A stretch of DNA of 64,000 bases, taken from NCBI RefSeq assembly GCF_021155765.1, contig NC_060118.1, forward strand, positions 5,208,001 through 5,272,000, read 5' to 3'. Position 1 is the first letter of the stretch, and the number at the start of each line of letters is the position of its first letter. Positions 1 through 9,815 of the stretch are shown piece by piece. Below the pieces are notes generated by a model, which did no database searches, was not told where the DNA came from, and worked only from the letters and a program-made list of their open reading frames with translations. The position numbers and the translations under genes were made by a program. The stretch is from Diprion similis. Taxonomy: Eukaryota; Arthropoda; Insecta; Hymenoptera; Diprionidae.

Positions 1-897
1 GGCGTAAATTTTTTTCGTACATTATAGCAAGATATTTTGGACTATAGTAATGTTTCGTCGATTAGCGTAGATATTTGATCTGATTTCTAATCCTTCCTCC
101 CATGAAATTTAGTACATTTTCATAGATTTCTGTAGAATATTGTATCTTTTCATATCAAATCATAAGCTTTCGTAAAATAATGTTGATTAGTGTAATTTTT
201 TTCAGTTCTCTACAACTACGAATTCGATTTTAAGATTGAGTAGAGAAAGTTGAACACTTTCGTAGTTTTGGCATGGACATTTTGTAAATTATTTTACTTT
301 GCTGTAGTTTATCGTAGAACTTAATACGACGAGAGTAGAATGGCGCGCATTTACACGATCGTTTTTTTCATATCAAATTGTTAAAATGGATACAATCGGT
401 TGTGAAATATCGTAGGATTCCTGGTTCCGTAAAATAAAAAATTTTAGTTTTTTCCATTAGACTCGCTTACTGAGATCAAGACATCTAGCGGCGGTTCAAG
501 AATTATACTTCATACTTTCTCATACACATTCGTGACCTTATCGGTCTAAATTAAATTCTAAAATTGTCGATCATTACAGTTTTTCGTATGAATTCGTACT
601 CCGTTGTTGTACTTTTCAAATAAATTCTAAGAACACTACTGGAAAAAAATTACGCTGCTTTGGAACGGAATGGTAATTATCTTTCATAGAAAATTGTCAG
701 TTGTTTCAGAATTACATGATGAATTGTAAAATCGTTCAACGATTTTTGATCTAGTAGATCTGATGATTCGTGCTTTTGTAATTTATTGTGCGGTTTTTTT
801 ACATATCTTATCGAGTTTGCAAAATAAATCATGTCATAAATCACACGTGAATTTCAGTCATTTTTTATAATATACCGCATGATCATTTTTAGGAAGG
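1..897. repeat. Repeat-derived sequence replacing the 3' part of the first P450 copy
   Basis: No coding potential is seen. The stretch is AT-rich and full of short TTTCGTA-like words. Homology between the two P450 duplicons (898 onward here, about 13766 onward in the second copy) stops at about 897. The last 150 bases before that point (about 740-895) resemble 34600-34757, sharing blocks such as TAAATTACACGTGAATTT (TAAATCACACGTGAATTT here) and a common right end near ATCATTTTT. A dispersed repeat whose edge lies at the break is best explained by an insertion in intron 3 of the P450, or by a repeat-mediated rearrangement. Confidence 0.5.
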
Positions 898-1035
898 GTC
901 GTTTAATTATTGAGAAACTTGTTTCGAGCTTTAAAACCCTAGCACAGAGGAAACTGGCAGTTTTAACGAGATGCGAATAATTAATTCGACATGGACTGAT
1001 GATTGATTTTCTAACACAGATATCGGTTGTCTTAC

Positions 1036-3730
1036 CGATACAGTTCCGTGGCCCGTCTCCAAATGGCAAGTACGCCATCGCAGGTCTTTTTTGAACCGCT
1101 TCAGCCGCAAATCGTTCGGGATCAAAAACTTCAGCATCTGGAAAGTACTGCGGATCGTAGTGAAGACCCAAAACTGGTACAAAGATTTTTGTACCACTCG
1201 GAATATGGACCGTTGTGTCAGGTATCGTGTAATCATTGACGCATCTTCGTGTTAGAAACGGAACGGGTGGATGTTTTCTCAGTGTTTCTAAAATCACGGA
1301 AACAATGATTATCGATGTTTGTTGAGTTGCTTTTTTGATGGCACATGTTTTTTCGGTCCTACCGGAAAAATTTGTTGTCCATGCAAAAAAGAATCCTAAC
1401 GGAAGAGCATCTCGGAATTTTAATTGTAAGAGATCGGCCTTGGAATTCGAAGTTCTTTCATTCAAATAACACAGGGAAGATGTTGTTTCGTTAAGTTACG
1501 ACCTGAGTACATTTTATACTAGGGACTTGATGCTGGAGGGAGTTTATAAATCTCTATACAAATTTGTCACGTGAACTTTTCCAGGCAAGATCAATGATTA
1601 TACTACTAAAGACGTTTCCGGATGAATTTTCAAACTCAATTGAGTTTGGAGCCAAGGTCTATAACTTTTGAATCGTTTGAGCTACGAATATGGCTTGACA
1701 GTGGTAACAATTGAACGAATACTGGCCGGCTCCTCATGTTATCTCGAGAAGAGAGTAAGTATTTAAAGTTAGATTTGATATATATCCTTCGAAGCGAGGG
1801 ATCCTCTTCTCCATAGGTATCGGTCTATCACAAGTTTTTCAGGAAGAAATGGAATATGAAAATTACGTCCAAACAAAACACTCGGATGCTTATTTCTCAA
1901 GGTGTAACTATGTAAGTATTATGAATAACAGAAAATAAGGAAAAATGTGTGTTGATCTTATAAGTAACCACAATTACAATATACGGTCACTGTACCTTGA
2001 AAGACTTTGTCCAAATACTTCAGATCCTTGATTGCTTTGAAGGGTAGACTCCCGTTGTGAGCTTTCAGAGCTTCTTGGATTTCATCGCGCAGTTTATCTT
2101 GAATACCTTCGTTCTGTGCTAGTTCGTAAAGAGCGAAAGATATAGCTGTGGCAGGAGTAGCGGATCCAGCAAAGAAGAAGACGAAAAATTGAGCAGCGAT
2201 CAGTTCGTCCGTCAGTTCTGAATACCAAAAGATTTTTTCGCACGTGAAAATGACGTCGATAAACTCGCCAAATTCCAACCAGTCAATGTATTCAATATAC
2301 AGGGTTTCAGCAATCCTATCACATTATCATTTCGACGAATTATTCAACAATATCTTTTTCAGAAGTAAGCTCGAAGTGGCCGCCGGCGCGGAACGAGGGA
2401 GGACGAACGGCCTACTGTAACAAGCTATATTCAACTTCCGATGAACGCTGGACTTCTTGTTCTCGGTGCCAAAAGTGTACCAGGTCCTCATGTTCAGGTC
2501 TAGACAGAGAAGATGACGAAGCAGATTTAATTTGCTATATGCGCACCTTTTGCAATAAATAATAAACAGAGCACCCCGTTCCGCCTTTTATTCATTGACG
2601 GTATATCAAAAGTTCCTATTAATAAATACTCAAAATATCATCTAAGTAATACCAAAACATTGAGGAATGCTTTCTCAAGAAGTCGGCAATTTTTTTTCGT
2701 CGCCAGAAACCATGATATAGCTTCAAATATTTGGTGCCCCGTTTCGCCCCGGGTTCCCCTACTTTCAATTGCGTTCACTGAAACAATGCAGTTGCGTGAG
2801 TATAAATAACCGTTCATATGAAATTGAAGCTATTCTATTTTTAATTATGAATAGCTACGGCTCAGTTACTGACAAATATGACTGAAGTTGAATTAGGATC
2901 GAATCATTTACATTCTTTGCTTAAATTCCTTCCAAGAGATGATGAAAGCATCAGTTAGTCAATCACGTACCAAAATCAATTTGATCCGAATTTTTCCGAA
3001 CGATATCGTGTTTCATCCTGTACGAAATTGTCTCTGCTGTACTGTTGACAAAGAATGCGGTAATCTCGCGAGAGATCATTCTGATCTTCAAGAATTTGAA
3101 TAGGACTGGCAGACTTTCCCTGATTGTTCTTACTACGCCGTCTTTGAACGACGGGGCAAAGACCTTCCTCCCCATATTCCTAAACTCGCTGTCCTCGCTG
3201 GTTAGAGCGTTCATGTTGATTCCGAAAGCGCAGGAGCCGATGACGTCGGTGGTGAACTTAGCTGTGATCTCTTTACACTCGATCGGATCGCCCTTGGCGG
3301 CAAGGTCAATAACGTACTTTTCAAAATGATCCGCGCATTCGCACAGGAGATGATACATCTGCTTGAGTTTACCGGACGTAAAGACTGGCGACAGCTTATT
3401 TCTGAGCCTTCGCCACCGGTGACTGTCGATGGCGAACAAGTGTTGGGACAAAGGATCGACACCCTCGTTAACGAGAAGTCCTCGATCGGTGAACGTTGTG
3501 AAATCCTTCACGAAGAAGTGCTTCCAGACTTGATAGAAATCGCAAAGCTTTTCGGCCAGCGATGTCTTCATAAACACAACGTCCAAGAAATTACCGAATA
3601 TCGGCAGTGGCTTCGGGCCTGCCACATTCTTCCTTCTCCAATAGGAGTGTTTCGTGACACTGTAGTAGTATAAAACTGTCAGAATCGTCACACAGCTTAT
3701 CACGATTTCAATAAAGGTAAATTTCCACAT
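1036..3730 (-). pseudogene. CYP6-like cytochrome P450, first copy, decayed or partial
   Basis: This is the paralogue of the intact P450 at 13387-16254. Exons on the minus strand are 3730-2971, 2217-1996 and 1287-1036, with the same GT-AG sites and phases. Visible parts are the N-terminal anchor, the PKPLPIFGN hinge, WRRLR (helix C), ETLR (helix K), PERF and the haem loop FGDGPRNCIG with its cysteine. Three faults stand out. A 72-bp in-frame deletion near 3516-3525 removes 24 residues before helix C. A 33-bp in-frame deletion near 2996-3001 removes 11 residues, PDFIHLLMELR in the sister. The I-helix AGFETS has become AGSATP, losing the acidic residue next to the catalytic threonine. The last exon is not found in 1-1035; it may lie outside the window beyond an insertion, or be lost. 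There is no frameshift or stop in the exons seen, so a recently decayed or altered gene is possible. An in-frame upstream ATG at 3811 would add 27 residues. Confidence 0.75.
2362..2562 (+). mobile_element. Transposon-derived C-terminal zinc finger in intron 1 of the first P450
   Basis: Intron 1 here is 753 bp against 272 bp in the sister gene, so about 2275-2785 is an insertion. Inside it is an open frame of about 66 codons ending at TAA 2560-2562. It contains SDERWTSCSRCQKC, then TRSSCSGLDREDDEADLICY and a last TFC. The pattern W-x2-C-x2-C, CSG, an acidic run and a late C resembles the PHD-like zinc finger at the end of some eukaryotic DDE transposases. AATAAA overlaps the stop. No transposase core is present. 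Function and superfamily are inferred from the Cys pattern only. Confidence 0.4.
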
Positions 3731-4079
3731 ATTTTCAAGTCGCTCTAACGATGGGAGTCGGTCAAAACGCTTCGTGAGGGATTTCACTTCTTTCAATACA
3801 CGAGGCGCCAAAATCGCATTCGAACAAGCTTTGTCGTCCCGCTCGATTTGTTGCTTCTATTACTTCTTCAAGACTGAAAGAGTTAATGACTGTTTAATTT
3901 TCATCGCAACTTTAAATTGGATTCATACTGCAAACAGAAATCGAAATTATTGCTATGCAATATGAATAATTACGTGAAATGAATGTAGCGTCACACGTCG
4001 ACACCGTCTTCATGAACTAATACCATATCGAGCAAGTAACAAAAATTCTAATAGTGTGATTACGTTGGATGTAACTTGA

Positions 4080-5458
4080 TATGTTTGGCAAATATGCTTT
4101 CCGACGTTTCGGCTGGCCCGGCCAGCCACTTTCTGGTTGTATTTATTAAAAGAAAACAACAACGTTACATTTATTCGGAGATTACGCACGTATTGGCACG
4201 TTGAATCGTGTTTAATAATTCTTAAATTATGTTTACATATGGAAAAGGTCACAAAAGTTTCAAATTCTCTACGAGATACGATGCATGATGATTATATAAT
4301 ATTCGACTTACAGTTACCCTGCACAGGTGAGTATTGTAAGATGTTCGTTACATCGCGTTTTGGGAGAAAGTGATTTCCAGAGTTCGAATTTTGAAGGCTA
4401 CGTGTATGCATTTCTGTCTGTATTTAGTTTTGCGTGGCTATCAGTGCTATGGATCGATCCAGTATTGATTAGGATCAGTGGCGCGAAATTTTAAATCAGA
4501 AGTTTTGTATTACTCAAGTCACCGGGAGAGTTAGGTATTGGAGTTACAGGACGCGTTGACTGAAGAATATTATATGATGTCGAAATACAAGTGGCTAAAG
4601 TTGTCAATGTCCGTGCGTTTGTTTACAGTATTCTTCTTTTCAATGTGAGTCATCTCTTCAAACAACCGTTTGTGCCATATATCTTTCTTATCAATAATTT
4701 TCACATCATTAAAATCAAAAGTGTGTCCCTTAGTGAGTGCATGATACGATAAAGCAGATCTATTTGGATCAAGGGATTTTGTTTCGTACTTATGATTTGC
4801 GATTCTTTTCTTTACATGTTATGAAGATTGGCCGATGTAACATTTCGCACAGTCATTGCATTTGATCTTGCAGATAGTGGTAATTTGATCTAGGTTGAAC
4901 GTATTTGATTCTAAAGATGTGAACAGACTGTGAATAGTGTTTACGATTTGATATGTTACATTGATGTGATGTTTGTCAAAGTACGTTTGATGTTTTGTGA
5001 TAGACCATTTACAAAAGGAATAGAGCTGACGTTATTATTGTCATTTAATTGTAAGTCAACCATTTGATTCGAGTTCCATTTGATGCTGTTATAATGTTTG
5101 TTTATCCTTTGAGCTTGAAGGTCAAGGACTATCCTTATGGGGTAGCCATTCTTGATTAATGTTTCCTCAACTATTTGTGAGTTTTTTTTCCCAAACTTAT
5201 AGTGTGAAAGAATTATGCTTCTATCAATTAATCCACCGGCTACACTCTTTTTATGTTGTAAGGGATGATGCGAGTTGTAGTAATAAATTTTTGGAGGTAG
5301 CGTGTTATAAGATTTGAGAACTTGTGCGGTGAATTCAGTGATGTAACCTTTTTTATTCTAATATGCCATGCTGTTGCCACGTTGTTGATCTGTTTTTATA
5401 TGTTTCTGGTTAAATGTTTGCAGGTGGTGTATTGTTGGCGACGCTATCCAAGTTTCGT
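4080..5458 (-). mobile_element. Penelope-like element fragment, left arm of an inverted pair
   Basis: Read on the minus strand, about 5330-4560 encodes a broken Penelope-like (PLE) C-terminal region. First comes the linker after the reverse transcriptase, with HPLQHKKSVAGGLIDRS, NGYP and IPFVNGLSQNIKRTL. Then comes a GIY-YIG endonuclease with CKIKCNDCAKCYIGQSS and ALSYHAL-x-KGHTFDFN. Stops are present (one after CYIGQSS), so it is dead. The reverse transcriptase itself is missing. The end at 4080 (GATATGTTTGGC) is mirrored at 6380. The element lies head to head with the copy at 5459-6380 and interrupts duplicon A. The insertion is absent from duplicon B. Confidence 0.75.
4096..4140 (-). ncRNA. 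Hammerhead-ribozyme-like hairpin of the left Penelope-like arm (degenerate)
   Basis: On the minus strand a strong hairpin GGCTGGCC-GGGCCAGCC is followed at once by GAAACGTCGG. Stem II followed by GAAA is the second half of a hammerhead core, and hammerheads are known in Penelope-like terminal repeats. The first core box (CUGANGA) is not recognisable here, so this is at best a decayed motif. Confidence 0.3.
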
Positions 5459-6380
5459 AAACGTACGTTAAAAAAACATCACATCAATGTATAATATAAA
5501 ATTGCAAACACTATTCACAGCCTATTCACATCTTTAAAATCAGAAACATCCAACCTTGATCAAATTGACACTGTCTACAAGATCAAATGCAATGACTGCA
5601 TAAAATTTTACATCGGACAATCTCCACCACATTTGAAGAAAATAATAGCAAATCATAAGTACGACATAAAATCCTTTGATCCAAATAGATCTGCCTTATC
5701 GTATCATGCACTCCCCATGGGCCACACTTTTAATTTTAATGATGTAAAAATTATTGATAAGGAAGATACGTGGCACAAACGGCTTATTAAAGAGGTGACT
5801 CACATTCCAAAAACAGATACTGCAAACAAACGCACAGACATTGACAATTTTAGCCACTTGTATTTTTCGACATTAGATAACATTTTTCAGTCAACACATC
5901 ATATAACTCCAATACCCAACTCTCCAAGTAACCCAGGTAATACAAAATTGCTGGTTTGAATTTTATCGCCACTAATCCTAACCAAGAATCGATCGATCTA
6001 TGGCACTGGCAGCCACGCAAAACTAAATGCAGACATGAATGCATAAGCATAGCTTTCCAACTTCGAATTCTGGAAATCACTTCCTACCAAAACGCTATGT
6101 GACGAACATATTGCAATACTCACGCGTGTAGGATAGTCTAATGGCTGTAAGTCGAATACTATATGTAGTCATTATACATCGCATCTCACAGAGAATTTAA
6201 AACTTCCGTAACCTTTTTATATGTAAACCAATTTTAAAAATTATCAAACACGATTTAACGTGCCAATACGTGCATAACCTTAAAATAAATGTAACATTGT
6301 TGTTTTCTTTTATAAATACAGCTAGAAGATGGCTGGCCCGGCCAACCGAAACGCCGGAAAGCATATTTGCCAAACATATC
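5459..6380 (+). mobile_element. Penelope-like element fragment, right arm, GIY-YIG endonuclease
   Basis: From about 5505 to 5959 the plus strand is open and encodes the GIY-YIG nuclease part of a Penelope-like retroelement: TVYKIKCNDCIKFYIGQ, then LKKIIANHKYDIKSFDP, ALSYHALPMGHTFNFND and KEDTWHKRLIKEVTHI. The paired Tyr/Gly motif (VY..KC, FYIGQ) and the CxxC with later H residues fit the PLE endonuclease. Only the C-terminal domain is present; a stop lies just upstream (about 5490). The arm is an inverted copy of about 4080-4985 and ends in the same sequence. This domain cuts target DNA during PLE retrotransposition; this copy is too short to act alone. Confidence 0.75.
6321..6362 (+). ncRNA. 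Hammerhead-ribozyme-like hairpin of the right Penelope-like arm (degenerate)
   Basis: This mirrors the motif at 4096-4140. GGCTGGCC-CGGCCAACC forms a stem and is followed by GAAACGCCGG; upstream is GCTAGAAGAT, a poor match to the CUGANGA box. It lies in the same place near the element end as in the left arm. Catalytic ability is unlikely. Confidence 0.3.
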
Positions 6381-7040
6381 GAGTTCTTCATTGACCTTCC
6401 CCGACGAAACCTTATCAATCTGCATCTAGGGACACAAAAGATTTACAAGTTACATGTAACGTGACATGCAACGATACTTAACAATAAAATGAGACAAAAG
6501 ATGGTCCAAGAATGAGATTTCAGGCCAATCAAGCATTTTTCATTTACTTCATTCACAACTCTTTGCAATATGTCGTTATCATTCAATATATAGTCTTTAT
6601 ACACCTGAGAAATCAATGTTTGTCATCCTAAATCAGGAGTGATATATCACATACTTTTAACATGAAATCGAAATACTATGGTCCCCGTTATAGAGTCAGG
6701 ATGAAGATGACAACACTTATTTCTTGGCAATACATTACACCGTTGAGGAAGATTCTGCGTATTCAAAAACTGTTGAAAATAAATAAAAAATTCATATTTC
6801 TGTATCAAGTCGTTAACTTTTCCCAGAAAGGAGCCAAATAAATGCCCACTATGCAGTTTCTCATTGTTTCGTATTAATGTGTGTATTATGTGGACACCCC
6901 TGTGTGAATGCGTTGTGTGATTGTTTTACGGATGTATTCGTTTATCTAGTTCATCATTTTCTTTTATAGTCGTTACCAAAAAGTCTGTCACGTAGCATCG
7001 TGTCGTTCAATCCTTATATATTTGACTTTACCGTATCATA
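6381..7040. other. Intergenic, duplicon A, no gene seen
   Basis: About 6430-6860 aligns by eye with 17180-17390 and 18195-18540 of duplicon B. No open frame has family features. Confidence 0.6.
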
Positions 7041-7041
7041 A

Positions 7042-7089
<48 letters not shown>
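7041..7089. repeat. (TA)n microsatellite
   Basis: An almost pure TA run with one ACA interruption. It can form cruciforms, and length is probably variable. Confidence 0.95.
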
Positions 7090-7093
<4 letters not shown>

Positions 7094-8478
7094 ACCGTTT
7101 AAAAGTGTTCGTTTATGTAATTGAAGTGCACACATCAAATAAACGTATAACCCCTGTTGATATCAACTATTGTGATCTCTTTGAAACGTTTTATCCACAC
7201 ATGTGCCACAAGCGCCTTCCAGTGTTCATGTAGCCTTGAATCCAAAACCCTCCTTCACGCTACACTCATCAAGCCACGTTGGGGCGATGACCGTAAATTC
7301 GTCCATCCGAGAGTTAAGTGCAAGATGAAAATAACCGTGATACAGCTCTTTGAGCAAAAGTTTTCCATAATTAATACGCGACTATTATTGTTAAGATATA
7401 ACACATTCTTTCTATTCACTAAGAGAAAATTTCTGACGTTTAAAGAAAATCAATTTGCACACTATTTGCTGAAACTTTTCTTGCGAGAAAGCAATACTTT
7501 GTCGCAAATACGAAATGGAATCAAATAATTGTTTTAAAATTGCAAAAAAAATTGAGGGACTCGCAAGTGATACATATATACCTTGTGACGAAAATATGGT
7601 TTTCCTCACCCTACGCGAGTTCGCCAGGCTAAGTAAGCGAAGCCGAATAGGGGCACAAACGGGCCGATTTCTCGTTGCACCGGCGATCCACACTCGCCGG
7701 CATGAAGTACTGTTACCTTTTACCTTTTTTATTGGGCGCCGGGTCGAGTGCGGTTTTACTTACCTAGCCCCGAACCAAACTAGGATATTGTTGCCTCTGA
7801 CTAGCTGCAATCAGTGGCCCGAGGGTCGTGCGTAGGGACCGGAGCGCGGCTACCGAGCAGGGTTTGGTGATAGTCTCAAGAGAGTGCGAGGAATGCAGTA
7901 AGGAAGCTAATAAACCTCGACGCAAGTCATTATATATGGGATGAAGGGTTATTCATTTTACCTTTAGTTGATAACAATGAAATCCCACACTCACGGGTCC
8001 TGAATTTGGTATATAGTGCGGTGAGCTGTCGCACTACACACACACTCTCACTTCACTGAGCGATACTTGACTCTCGATACAACGATTACAAGAGGTGTGT
8101 ACTGACTGATTGTCTCCCGGTCAGAGGTGGCACGCGGGCGAATCCCCCTCTCGGTCCCCCCGTCGGAGGGGTACGCGGATTCGAACCGCACTCATTTCTG
8201 TTATATAACGCAAGTATGTTTCACGCGGTTTTTCTTAGATGTTTTCGGTACACAAAGTACCCGTTTCTACGCCGGTCGAGTGAGTCCGCGAATTGCGCAT
8301 GCGCGGAGTACTGAAACGACCGCTTTTGACTCCTAGGAGTCAAAGTTGGTCATTTCTGTACGGCTCTCAGGCGCTGACGCGACAAACACAGCGAACTGAT
8401 CTCACATTTCGCGACCCTAACCTCAATTTGGTGCTGCGTGAAAAACCGCGTAAGATACTCTTGTTATATAAAGTATCG

Positions 8479-8598
8479 TGTATAACATGGAGGCAACGGT
8501 CTTTTCACCTCGCGTATTTGCATCGCGTATTTCCTCGAGTCTTATATTGCAAACTTACGCTCGGCCCGAAAAGACCATCTTTGCCTCCTTGTTATACA
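8479..8598. repeat. Inverted repeat with 27-bp arms
   Basis: GTATAACATGGAGGCAACGG and TCTTTTC at the left return as the reverse complement at 8568-8597 (GAAAAGACC ... TGCCTCCTTGTTATAC). The loop carries two copies of TCGCGTATTT. Confidence 0.75.
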
Positions 8599-8647
8599 AT
8601 GTACTATTGACGGCATGGGCATTGAAAAGTCCACTTTTTGTGGCAGT

Positions 8648-8748
8648 TTTCGTTCCGTAAAGTGACGCTTTATACGGCAGCGAACAAAGTTGCGGAATAA
8701 AGTCTTTATTCCGCAGTTTTTATGCGCAGTTCGAAGTGCGCATCCCAA
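8648..8748. repeat. Array of three adjacent hairpins
   Basis: Three stems lie in 100 bp: CCGTAAAG/CTTTATACGG (8655-8681), a perfect GCGGAATAAAG/CTTTATTCCGC with a 1-base loop (8693-8717), and ATGCGCA/TGCGCAT (about 8722-8745). The second stem would place AATAAA on both strands. Confidence 0.75.
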
Positions 8749-9018
8749 ACTGCCGAATAAAGTAGCTTCGTCGAACAGATCGCGACATAACCTCACTCTT
8801 TGTTTTGCTCTTCAATGCCCATACCGTAAAAAATATTGTATGTGGCATGCCCGTAAACCGTTTTTTGGCTCGGATAATTTCAGTACTCGCTTCCGGCTCG
8901 CTTCCGGCTCCCCTTCAGCTCGTCCTGAAATCTTTATCCTTGCCAAAAAAACAGGCGGTTTACGGCCATGCTACATAAATAGGTATTAAACGTCTTCACG
9001 TTATAACCTATACTGAAT

Positions 9019-9662
9019 AGCCGCTGATTTTTTTGCTACATGGTTTCGGATAAGAAATGATGTCCTGTGTTGAAAAATAATTCGGGCAAAATCTTCGCTA
9101 TTCTCAAAATTGATATCATTGAACAAAGAAGAATGTTGTAAAATGCCTGCGTGAAGTTGTTCGAAAGAGTCAACAGGATATGTAACAAAATCGACGAATC
9201 TTGATATTAAGTATTGAAATTTTTATGCAATGAAGTTTGTATATTTATAGGAACTTAGAAATTTTCTCGTCGTAGGGTTTCCATACTCACATCAATTTTA
9301 AACTTTTATTTGACTATGCCGACTCACTCCTACTGATTCCGCTACTTATAGATCTATATATTATGACAGTAGGGGTCATAAAACATGAAATTGAGGAACT
9401 TACTAGTACGCAAAACGGCCTTTTAGTGGTTTGTACTTACTTAAAAATGTATCTCCTCCATCGGTGCTTGATATCAAGATTCGCCGATTTTTTCACATCT
9501 CCTGTTGACTATTTCGAACAATTTCACCCATGGATCTAGGGACATTCTTCTTCGGTCAAAAATATCAATTTCTATAATAGCGAAGATTTTACCGGAATTA
9601 TTTTTCGATATGCGTCATTGTTTCTTACTCAAAACCACGTACAAAAAATCAGCGGCCTTGTA
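9019..9662. mobile_element. Foldback element with arms of about 190 bp
   Basis: 9019-9215 (starts GCCGCTGATTTTTT) is repeated inverted and diverged at 9470-9662 (ends AAAAAATCAGCGGCC), around a spacer of about 260 bp. Both arms share ATCTTCGCTAT and TTGTTCGAAA. There is no coding capacity. The outer part of the right arm (from 9628) is also in duplicon B at 19690-19735. Confidence 0.8.
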
Positions 9663-9815
9663 GCATATATCTATCATAGAGCTTGAATTTCACTTGCTGC
9701 TACATTAGGTGGACAAAATTGCACGTTTTTTGTTGAATTATCATGAAGCTCAGATCTTTCTTCAACCCTTCTCAAATATAAGGTCAAACGCCTCGCACTG
9801 TATGGTGAGAGGCAT

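Larger units (their letters stand above)
7551..8975. other. GC-richer insertion in duplicon A, origin unknown
   Basis: The stretch is absent from duplicon B, where the flanks meet near 19675. It is clearly richer in GC and CpG than its surroundings. It has a TATA-like TATATATGGG near 7933, an AATAAA near 7909 and several hairpins (8479-8746). These would suit a solo LTR or the untranslated part of a retroelement, but I found no matching terminal repeats, primer site or coding domain. Short open frames here look incidental. Confidence 0.4.
898..9815. repeat. Segmental duplication, copy A
   Basis: Blocks collinear with 13766-19905: 898-4013 (P450 and its 5' flank), 6430-6860, 7315-7550 and 9612-9815. 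Similarity covers introns and intergenic DNA, so this is a genomic duplication and not retroposition. Blocks are separated by insertions private to this copy: the 2275-2785 insert, the Penelope-like pair 4080-6380, and the 7551-9611 insert. Confidence 0.8.

Noticed and set aside
3045..3673. Plus-strand frames of 94 and 115 codons
   Set aside because: Shadows of the first P450 exon.
7585..8160. Solo LTR of a retrotransposon
   Set aside because: TATA-like and AATAAA words are present, but no defined ends, target duplication or second copy could be found by eye.
8172..8200. tRNA-like T-arm GGATTCGAACC on the plus strand
   Set aside because: It reads as the complement of a T-arm, but no acceptor, anticodon or D arm can be paired within 90 bases on the minus strand.
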